A DNA stretch of 11,347 bases, from NCBI GenBank assembly GCA_947164805.1, contig CAMUXX010000017.1:1-11347 (forward strand), given 5' to 3'. The DNA is from an uncultured Elusimicrobia bacterium (GTDB taxonomy: Bacteria; Elusimicrobiota; Elusimicrobia; Elusimicrobiales; Elusimicrobiaceae). The position numbers and the translations under genes are program-made. Of this stretch, positions 5,497 through 11,347 are shown one piece after another. Positions within the stretch are counted from its first letter, which is position 1. Every line of letters starts with the position of its first letter. The notes below the pieces were generated by a model that saw only the letters and a list, made by a program, of their open reading frames with translations, was not told the DNA's origin and ran no database searches.

Positions 5497-6436
5497 TTTT
5501 CATACTCAAAGCATACAAAGCAGAACCTAAGGCCCCAATATCTTTTGTTTTTGAAATTAACAATTTAATATTTTTAAACGGTTCTTTTATTTTTTGTTTT
5601 TCAAAGACTTTACGCAAAGCAGGCATAAAATATTTTGAACCTCCGGAAATCCCACCGCTAAAAACTATGGCTTCCGGATTAAAAATTAAAATCAAATTTG
5701 ATAATGCATGACCCAAATAAGTACCGAAATAATCCCAAATTAACAGGGCCTTTTTATCTTTTTCTTGTGCGGCAATAGATAATAATTTAACAGAAAATTT
5801 TTCTTTTTCAAGTATCTTTGCAAGTTTACTTTTTGGATTATTTTTAACTGCTTGTAAAGTTAATTTTTTTAAATTGTTTGTACCAACATAACTTTCAAGG
5901 CAACCGCGCAAACCACAGGCACAAATATTACCTGTTTTGGTATCTCCTACTTTTATATGCCCAAATTCGCCTGCGGTACCTGTCGCACCCTGATATAATT
6001 TACCGTTAATAATTATGCCTCCGCCAATACCTGTTCCTAACGTTAAAACTAAAATATTTTTATATTTTCCTTTAAGTTCTTTTTTGTAAACACCGAAGGC
6101 CGCCATGTTTGCATCATTGGAAACAAAACATTTGCAGCCAGTTAAATTTTTAAGGCCCAAAGCAATTTTAAAATTATGCCAAGGAATATTGGGTGCAAAA
6201 CGCAAAATACCTTTTTTATTATCGGTGTCCCCTGCAATACCTATGCCGATAATAGCCTTTTTCACTTTTAATTCCTTCTGCCAAGTGTTTATTGTTTCGG
6301 CTAAACATTTTAAAAATTCTGAGGAAGACAAATAGCATGGTGTTTGAATTTTATGGTTTTTTAAAACTATGCCTTTTTCATTTATCGCAAGGAATTTGAT
6401 GAAAGTTCCTCCTATATCTATTCCAAAAGATATCAT
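5486..6436 (-). CDS. ROK-family sugar kinase, probably glucokinase
   Basis: 316 aa, typical of ROK glucokinases, which phosphorylate glucose (or a related hexose or N-acetyl sugar) with ATP at the entry to glycolysis. The N-terminal phosphate-binding loop is GIDIGGT (5-11). The catalytic Asp is D108 in SNDAN (106-110), and the second phosphate loop is LGTGIGGG (133-140). The sugar-binding GEFGH motif (156-160) is followed by the zinc site H160 with CACGLRGCLE (C172, C174, C179; E181). All hallmark residues are present, so the enzyme should be active, and no helix-turn-helix is attached, so it is a kinase rather than a ROK repressor. Sugar specificity cannot be settled from sequence alone. The start ATG overlaps the xer stop (ATGA), and a GGAGG (6442-6446) lies 5 nt upstream. 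It overlaps lptD by 11 nt. Confidence 0.92.
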   Translation of the reverse strand: MISFGIDIGGTFIKFLAINEKGIVLKNHKIQTPCYLSSSEFLKCLAETINTWQKELKVKKAIIGIGIAGDTDNKKGILRFAPNIPWHNFKIALGLKNLTGCKCFVSNDANMAAFGVYKKELKGKYKNILVLTLGTGIGGGIIINGKLYQGATGTAGEFGHIKVGDTKTGNICACGLRGCLESYVGTNNLKKLTLQAVKNNPKSKLAKILEKEKFSVKLLSIAAQEKDKKALLIWDYFGTYLGHALSNLILIFNPEAIVFSGGISGGSKYFMPALRKVFEKQKIKEPFKNIKLLISKTKDIGALGSALYALSMKNEK

Positions 6437-7320
6437 TTTTGCCTCCCTATCTTGCTTTTTGGATGGCTGTGATTATAAACTTTTTTAAGACGGTCAAGTG
6501 AAACATGTGTATAAACCTGTGTTGCACTTAAACTTTTGTGGCCAAGCATTTCTTGCAAGGTTTTTAAATCACAACCGTTATTTAATAAATGTGTTGCAAA
6601 ACTATGTCTTAAACTGTGCGGCGTTATGTGGCGGACAAGTTTTGTGCTTATGGCACTTTGTCCAATAATTTTCCTTATACCTTCCCCGCTGATACGACGT
6701 TGATAACTGCTTAAAAATAAAGGTTCCGTGCTTAAATAATGGGGGCGCGTTGCAAGATAATTTTGAATACTATCAAGCGCAATATCAGTTATAGGTACTA
6801 TACGCTCTTTGGAACCTTTACCCAAGACTTTTGCATAACCTTGTTCAAAATTTATGTCACAAATATTTAAATTTATAAGTTCACTGCGGCGAAGACCGCT
6901 GGAATATAAAAGTTCCAAAATGGCTTTATTCCTGGCTGCATATAATTTACTCGGTTTGGCTTCCATTAAATTTGAGGCCTCTTCTTCCGTCAAAAATTTT
7001 GGAAGTAACTTTTCTCGTTTGGGTGCAGCAAAAAGTTTAAAAGGGTTTAATTTAATTAGGCCGCGTGTTTCCAAAAATTTTGCGAAACTTCTTAAAGAAC
7101 TTATTTTACGAAGCATGGTATTGCGTTTTATTTGCGTTGTGTTTTCCGTCGCAAGATAAGAACGAATATTCCTGATATTAAAATCTTTTATTTGCGTTAA
7201 ATTATTTTTTGAGAAGAAAAAAAGAGCTTCCTCCAAATCCTTAGTATAAGCCCTTAAGGTATGGGGGGACATATTACCCACTTTCAAACTCTGCAAAAAA
7301 TTATTTATTTGCTGTTGCAT
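6433..7320 (-). CDS. xerC: Tyrosine site-specific recombinase XerC/XerD
   Basis: 295 aa, the usual Xer length. Xer recombinases resolve chromosome dimers at dif during division. The N-terminal SAM-like core-binding domain (about 1-90, including SPHTLRAYTKDL) precedes the catalytic domain. All catalytic residues are visible: R144 (SGLRRSE), K168 (GKGSKERIVPI), H235 and R238 (PHSLRHSFATHLL), H261 (LGHKS) and the nucleophile Y270 (VYTHV). Sequence alone does not separate XerC from XerD. The symbol follows gene order, since xerC lies downstream of dprA and topA in Bacillus. No flanking att-like repeats or phage genes are seen, so a prophage integrase is unlikely. The start lies 20 nt inside the end of topA and no Shine-Dalgarno is evident, suggesting translational coupling. 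Confidence 0.93.
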   Translation of the reverse strand: MQQQINNFLQSLKVGNMSPHTLRAYTKDLEEALFFFSKNNLTQIKDFNIRNIRSYLATENTTQIKRNTMLRKISSLRSFAKFLETRGLIKLNPFKLFAAPKREKLLPKFLTEEEASNLMEAKPSKLYAARNKAILELLYSSGLRRSELINLNICDINFEQGYAKVLGKGSKERIVPITDIALDSIQNYLATRPHYLSTEPLFLSSYQRRISGEGIRKIIGQSAISTKLVRHITPHSLRHSFATHLLNNGCDLKTLQEMLGHKSLSATQVYTHVSLDRLKKVYNHSHPKSKIGRQK

Positions 7321-9574
7321 TTTTTGCTTCTATTTCTTTAATTTCATCCGGTGTAACTTGAATTATTGTTTTACATTTAGGATACCCGGAACAACCTAAA
7401 AATGCACCGCGCGCGGAGTGACGGAGTAGCATTGCCTTGCCGCACTTAGGGCATTTTCTACCGGAATCTAAAGCCTGTTTCGTTGCTACTTTTTTACCTT
7501 CTGAATCTATAGAATAAGTGTTTTTACATTTAGGATATGCCGAGCATGCCATAAATTGCCCACGGCGGCCTGTTCTTATAACCATGGGTGCGCCGCATTT
7601 ATCACAAACTTCATTTGTCTGCTGAACAGGTACGGAAGTGGTGGCATTTAAATTCTTTTTACCTTTACAAGTAGTGTCAGAACATACTAAATATTCACCG
7701 TAGCGACTATGTTTTAAAAGCATTGGTTTTTGGCAAATAGGGCATTTTTCATCCGTCGGAACAGGGGCAGAAGAAACCATGTTTTGTGCAGCATTTTTTA
7801 AATCGCGCGAAAACCCTGTATAAAAATCAGATAAAACAGCAACCCATTTTTTATTGCCTTCTGCGATTTCGTCAAGTTTTTCTTCAACACCTGCTGTATA
7901 AGAAAGATCCATAATATCTTTAAAAAATTCTTTTAAATGTTCCGTAACTCTTATACCTAAAGGGGTTGCGGTAAGTTTGGTTGTTTTAGGAAGTTTTTCA
8001 ATATACTTCCTATCCATAATTGTTTTTATTGTCGGAGCATAAGTTGATGGGCGCCCGATACCGTGTTTTTCCAGAGTTTTGATTAAACTTGCTTCATTAT
8101 AGTTTGGCGGTGGTGCGGTTTTATGATCTTTGGTTTCAATATCAATTAAATTAAGAGTATCGCCTTCTTCTAAAATAGGCAAAAGTGCAGAAGATGATTC
8201 TTCCTTCTCGTTTTCTTCCGGTTCTTCATCTTTGTAAACTGACAAATAACCTTCAAATTTAACTGTTCTGCCTGTAGCACGCAGCAAACAATTTTCTTTG
8301 CCGCCAGCAGAAATATCAATACTTACTGTGTTAAAAATTGCATCTGCCATTTGCGATGCAACAAAACGTAGCCAAATAAGTTCATAAAGTTTATATTGGT
8401 CTGAAGTTAAATACGCCTTTATACTTTGCGGTGTTTTGAAAACATCTGTTGGATGGATTGCTTCATGTGCTTCTTGCGCACCTTTCACTTTACCTTTATA
8501 AACAGGTGCTTTTGCAGGGGCAAATTGCGGCCCGTATTTTTCTTTAATAAATTTATTTGTTTGTGTTTGAAGGAGTTTTGAGACATTAAAAGAATCAGTT
8601 CTCATATAAGTAATCAAACCGACGTTTTTACCGGAAATTTCCACACCTTCATATAAAGATTGGGCCGTCTGCATAGTTTTTTGAGGTGAAAACCCAAGTT
8701 TATTATAAGCATCTTGCTGCAAAGTGCTTGTAATAAATGGAGGTTTAGGATGTTGTTTTACTTCCTTTTTTTCTACCTTTTCTACTATTATTGGGCCTTT
8801 ACGCAATGATGCATTTACAACGGCTAAACTTTCATTGGTATCAAAAACTGTTGATTTAACTTTATAATCTTCAGCAAAAAGTTTATATGTTGTTGTGCTT
8901 TCAACATTTTTGCCTTGCCATTTTAAAACACGCGCAAAAAATTGAGGTTTTGTATCTTTCTTTTCAAGTTTGGCGCGCAAAGTCCAATAAACTTTGCTTT
9001 TAAAATCGGCAATTTCTTTTGCTCTTTCAGCAAGAAGGCGAACTGCAACAGACTGCACACGCCCGGCACTTAAACCGCTAGTAATTTTCCTCCACAAAAT
9101 AGGGGAAATTTTATAACCTACAAGCCTATCCAAAACACGACGGGCTTGTTGGGCATCAACCAAATTATGATCTATGGCACGGGCATTATCAAAACTTTCT
9201 TTGATGGCTGTATCTGTAATTTCATGGAAGAAAATACGGCGTGTATTTTCAGGGTTAAGTTTTAAAAGTTGTTCAAGATGCCATGCAATAGCCTCTCCTT
9301 CACGATCAGGGTCGGTAGCGAGGTAAACAACAGATGCTTTTTTAACTGCATCTTTTAACTCTGAAATAATTTTTGGTTTGCCACTTACCACATAAGTCGG
9401 TTTAAAATCGTGCTGTTCATCAACACCGATTTCTTTTGAGGGTAAATCCCTAACGTGGCCAAAAGAACTTTTAACAATATAATTTGGCCCTAAAATTTTG
9501 CTGATAGTGCGTTGCTTTGTGGGAGATTCCACAATAACAAGTGCTTTTCCTGTTGTTGATTTTTGTACTGTCAT
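7301..9574 (-). CDS. topA: DNA topoisomerase I (type IA)
   Basis: 757 aa. TopA relaxes negative supercoils by passing one strand through a transient single-strand break. The Toprim domain carries ALVIVESPTK (11-20, E16) and the metal-binding DPDREGE (88-94). The nucleophile is Y323 in LITYMRTDS (320-328). The conserved LEKHGIGRPSTYAPTI lies at 501-516. The C-terminus has three four-cysteine zinc ribbons that bind single-stranded DNA: C611/C614/C631/C636, C657/C660/C677/C683 and C708/C711/C728/C734. A short acidic Ser/Glu-rich segment (449-463) sits in a family-variable region. The start is supported by a good Shine-Dalgarno (AGAGGTG, about 6 nt upstream). It lies 23 nt downstream of dprA, and xer starts within its last codons. 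Complete, with all key residues. Confidence 0.98.
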   Translation of the reverse strand: MTVQKSTTGKALVIVESPTKQRTISKILGPNYIVKSSFGHVRDLPSKEIGVDEQHDFKPTYVVSGKPKIISELKDAVKKASVVYLATDPDREGEAIAWHLEQLLKLNPENTRRIFFHEITDTAIKESFDNARAIDHNLVDAQQARRVLDRLVGYKISPILWRKITSGLSAGRVQSVAVRLLAERAKEIADFKSKVYWTLRAKLEKKDTKPQFFARVLKWQGKNVESTTTYKLFAEDYKVKSTVFDTNESLAVVNASLRKGPIIVEKVEKKEVKQHPKPPFITSTLQQDAYNKLGFSPQKTMQTAQSLYEGVEISGKNVGLITYMRTDSFNVSKLLQTQTNKFIKEKYGPQFAPAKAPVYKGKVKGAQEAHEAIHPTDVFKTPQSIKAYLTSDQYKLYELIWLRFVASQMADAIFNTVSIDISAGGKENCLLRATGRTVKFEGYLSVYKDEEPEENEKEESSSALLPILEEGDTLNLIDIETKDHKTAPPPNYNEASLIKTLEKHGIGRPSTYAPTIKTIMDRKYIEKLPKTTKLTATPLGIRVTEHLKEFFKDIMDLSYTAGVEEKLDEIAEGNKKWVAVLSDFYTGFSRDLKNAAQNMVSSAPVPTDEKCPICQKPMLLKHSRYGEYLVCSDTTCKGKKNLNATTSVPVQQTNEVCDKCGAPMVIRTGRRGQFMACSAYPKCKNTYSIDSEGKKVATKQALDSGRKCPKCGKAMLLRHSARGAFLGCSGYPKCKTIIQVTPDEIKEIEAKNATANK

Positions 9575-9597
9575 GTCACACCTCTGATTAAATAAAT

Positions 9598-10710
9598 CTA
9601 AATTTTGGCTTTTGAATATTTGCCGTCTTCACATCTTAAATAACCGCTTATTTCAAGTGAAAATAATACGGTTGACAGACTTGGAACATCCATATTTAAT
9701 TTTACGGAAAGTTCGTCTATCGTGCTTTCCCCTTCAGAAATAGCCTCTATAATTTTGTTTTCTTCCGGGGATAAATCTGAAACTTCTTCTTTTTCCTTAT
9801 AAATTTCTTGCGTTTTTAAAGTGCTTTTTATATTGACGGGTAAAGCATCAATAATATCCCGTGCGTCCAAACATATACCGGCACCTTCTTTTATAAGTTT
9901 ATTAGGGCCACCGCTTGTTGGCGAATCTATCGGGCCGGGAACTGCAAAAACATCAAGCCCTTGCTCCAAAGCCATTTTGGCAGTTATTAAAGCCCCTGAT
10001 TTTACTTCGCCTTCAACAATTAATGCCACCCTAGAAAGGGCAGCAATTAAACGGTTCCTCCTAGGAAAATGTTGGGCTAAAGGTGCCGTCATAAATGGGT
10101 ATTCCGAAATTAATGCACCGCCATTTTCAATAATACCTAAAGCAAGTTCTTTGTTTTCAGCGGGATAACATCTGCCGATACCAGTACCTATCAAAGCCCA
10201 AGTAGTTTTTTTGCGTTTTACCGCTTCAGCATGCGCAACACTATCTATCCCTCTTGCTAAACCACTGACAATTACAACACCTGCTTCTGCTAAATCTCCT
10301 GCAAGTTTTGTTGCCGCACGCCTGCCGTAAGGCGTAATTTTGCGTGTTCCGACGATGGCAACCGTAGGTGCTAAATGTGTATTTAATTCCCCACGCACAT
10401 AAATAACTAAAGGCGGTTCTTTAATATTTAAAAATTCTTCCGGGTAACCTTCTTCCCCTTTAATATAAATATGACCACCGACTTTAGCGGTGTTTTCTAT
10501 TTCTTTTTCAGCATCTAATTCCAATGCTGATTTTAAAAAATACTCTGCGGTTTCAAGGGAAATTTTGCCTTCTTCACTTAAAGTTTTGGCATCTTGTTTT
10601 AAAATCTCTTGCCCAGTACCAAAAATTTCAAGCAATCTTTCAAGCCAATCTGTCCTGAGATAGTTAAATGCATTTATTTTTATTAGTGCTAACTTTTCTT
10701 CCGGTTTCAT
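9598..10710 (-). CDS. dprA: DNA-processing protein DprA (Smf)
   Basis: 370 aa. DprA binds incoming single-stranded DNA in the cytoplasm during natural transformation and loads RecA on it. A SAM/HhH-like N-terminal part (about 1-75) precedes the Rossmann-like DprA domain, with VAIVGTRKITPYGR (117-130), IVSGLARGIDSVAH (147-160), FPRRNRLIAALS (215-226), SGALITA (238-244) and PTSGGPNKLIKEGA (264-277). A C-terminal winged-helix domain (about 312-370, including STIDELSVKLNM) is present, as in many DprA proteins. The start ATG overlaps the comM stop in TAATG, so it is probably translated by reinitiation. The nearest GGAG lies 13 nt upstream. Adjacency to comM supports a role in transformation, though DprA is widespread and does not prove competence. 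Confidence 0.97.
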   Translation of the reverse strand: MKPEEKLALIKINAFNYLRTDWLERLLEIFGTGQEILKQDAKTLSEEGKISLETAEYFLKSALELDAEKEIENTAKVGGHIYIKGEEGYPEEFLNIKEPPLVIYVRGELNTHLAPTVAIVGTRKITPYGRRAATKLAGDLAEAGVVIVSGLARGIDSVAHAEAVKRKKTTWALIGTGIGRCYPAENKELALGIIENGGALISEYPFMTAPLAQHFPRRNRLIAALSRVALIVEGEVKSGALITAKMALEQGLDVFAVPGPIDSPTSGGPNKLIKEGAGICLDARDIIDALPVNIKSTLKTQEIYKEKEEVSDLSPEENKIIEAISEGESTIDELSVKLNMDVPSLSTVLFSLEISGYLRCEDGKYSKAKI

Positions 10711-11347
10711 TAAATATCACTAACTCCTTTCCTATCCAAAGGACGGTATTGCATAACTTCTATTATATGCTCTTTTTTTATATTTGGGCTGCCTTCCAAA
10801 TCTGCAATCGTGCGGGCGGTTTTTAAAATTTTATCTAAACTCCTAGCAGAAAGTCCTAACTTCTTCATTGCAAGTTCAAGAATTTCCCCGCCGCCTTCCG
10901 GCAAAGGACAATATTTTTTTATTTCCGAAACCGTCATAAAAGCATTGGCTGTTGTTTTGGAATTTTTAAAACGTTCTTCTTGGATTTTACGGGCTTTACC
11001 GGCTTTTTTACCGCAACGGGCCGCTTCGCGCTCTCGTATTTGTGCACTGGTTTCACCCTCGCTTTGTGCTTGCCAATCTTTATAATTTACAGGATTTAAA
11101 TTTACGGTTAAATCTATTCTGTCAAGCAAAGGCCCGGAAACTTTTGATTTATATCTGCTTATTTGCACCGGTGTACAATTACAAGTCTTTACCGGGTGGC
11201 CGTGATAACCGCAAGGACAAGGGTTCATTGCCGCAATTAAAGTAAATTTCGCCGGAAAGGTTAAAGTATCTTTTGCGCGAGCAATAGTAACTTTAAATGT
11301 TTCCAGAGGTTCACGTAAAACTTCCAAAGAATTGCGGGAAAATTCTG
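10710..11347 (-). CDS. comM: ComM/YifB-family Mg-chelatase-like AAA+ ATPase, 5' part cut by window edge
   Basis: The last 211 codons are visible; the frame is open to the right edge (EFSRNSLEVL...), so the start and the Lon-like and Walker A parts lie outside. Visible landmarks include the AAA+ sensor-1 region LIAAMNPCPCGY and a Cys-rich insertion (CPCGYHGHPVKTCNC) that may bind zinc. The arginine-finger segment is SGPLLDRIDL. A helical Mg-chelatase C-terminal domain follows (PEGGGEILELAMKKLGLSARSLDKILK, given here as a landmark split: PEGGGEILELA, then GLSARSLDKIL). Family members form hexameric helicases; ComM promotes branch migration when transformed DNA is integrated. A TTG about 20 nt inside the edge is not a start, because the family sequence continues upstream of it. 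The gene ends in TAATG, sharing one base with dprA. Confidence 0.94.
   Translation of the reverse strand, partial: EFSRNSLEVLREPLETFKVTIARAKDTLTFPAKFTLIAAMNPCPCGYHGHPVKTCNCTPVQISRYKSKVSGPLLDRIDLTVNLNPVNYKDWQAQSEGETSAQIREREAARCGKKAGKARKIQEERFKNSKTTANAFMTVSEIKKYCPLPEGGGEILELAMKKLGLSARSLDKILKTARTIADLEGSPNIKKEHIIEVMQYRPLDRKGVSDI

Noticed and set aside
5415..5711. 98-codon frame on the + strand
   Set aside because: Antisense to the ROK kinase and lptD start; no recognisable domain or start signal.
6854..7159. 101-codon frame on the + strand
   Set aside because: Antisense to the xer catalytic domain; shadow frame.
6433..7320. Tyrosine recombinase as a prophage or island integrase
   Set aside because: Size, motif context and position after dprA-topA match housekeeping Xer. 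No tRNA, att repeat or phage gene is nearby.
9821..10168. 115-codon frame on the + strand
   Set aside because: Entirely antisense to dprA, whose conserved motifs span this stretch; composition is what the complement of a conserved gene gives.
1..11347. CRISPR array, toxin-antitoxin pair or defence island
   Set aside because: No regularly spaced repeats, no small paired genes and no nuclease or effector families were seen; all sizeable genes are assigned to conserved housekeeping or pilin families.

Overview
The window is A+T-rich bacterial chromosomal DNA dominated by housekeeping genes. It carries an LptD-type outer-membrane LPS translocon, so the organism is a diderm. A type IV pilin-like gene sits at the left edge, and the comM-dprA-topA-xer order is found in the neighbouring operon. 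The pilin (a GFTLIE cleavage motif followed by a 'YRKAVEKSKV' helix) looks like the abundant pilin-like proteins of Elusimicrobiota. My best guess is an Elusimicrobium-like gut bacterium; this is an inference from family resemblance, not a database match.

Left part (1-562): the truncated pilin-like gene runs leftward from 379. It has a textbook Shine-Dalgarno sequence and a strong sigma-70-type promoter. The 18-bp spacer of that promoter consists mostly of a run of A (15 A, 438-452), which makes it a candidate phase-variable promoter. A 20-bp-spaced direct repeat lies just upstream of it. Middle left (563-2463, + strand): rsmE and mtaB overlap by 4 nt and form an RNA-modification pair acting on 16S rRNA U1498 and on tRNA t6A37.

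Region 2464-2811 is a 348-bp convergent intergenic segment. It contains a degenerate ~88-bp tandem duplication, three inverted repeats and a near-consensus leftward promoter with no obvious gene. I think it is a repeat element rather than coding DNA.

Right part (2812-11347, - strand): seven genes are packed with gaps of at most 23 nt and several start/stop overlaps. In transcription order they are comM (cut by the right edge), dprA, topA, xer recombinase, a ROK-family sugar kinase, lptD and tdk. The first four handle DNA (uptake processing, supercoiling, chromosome dimer resolution). The last three serve hexose phosphorylation, LPS export and thymidine salvage. Spacing suggests one long operon ending at a hairpin just past tdk.

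I see no tRNA, rRNA, CRISPR array, insertion sequence or defence system. The most interesting signals are the homopolymer in the pilin promoter, the intergenic repeat element with its orphan promoter, and the inverted cysteine arrangement of LptD.
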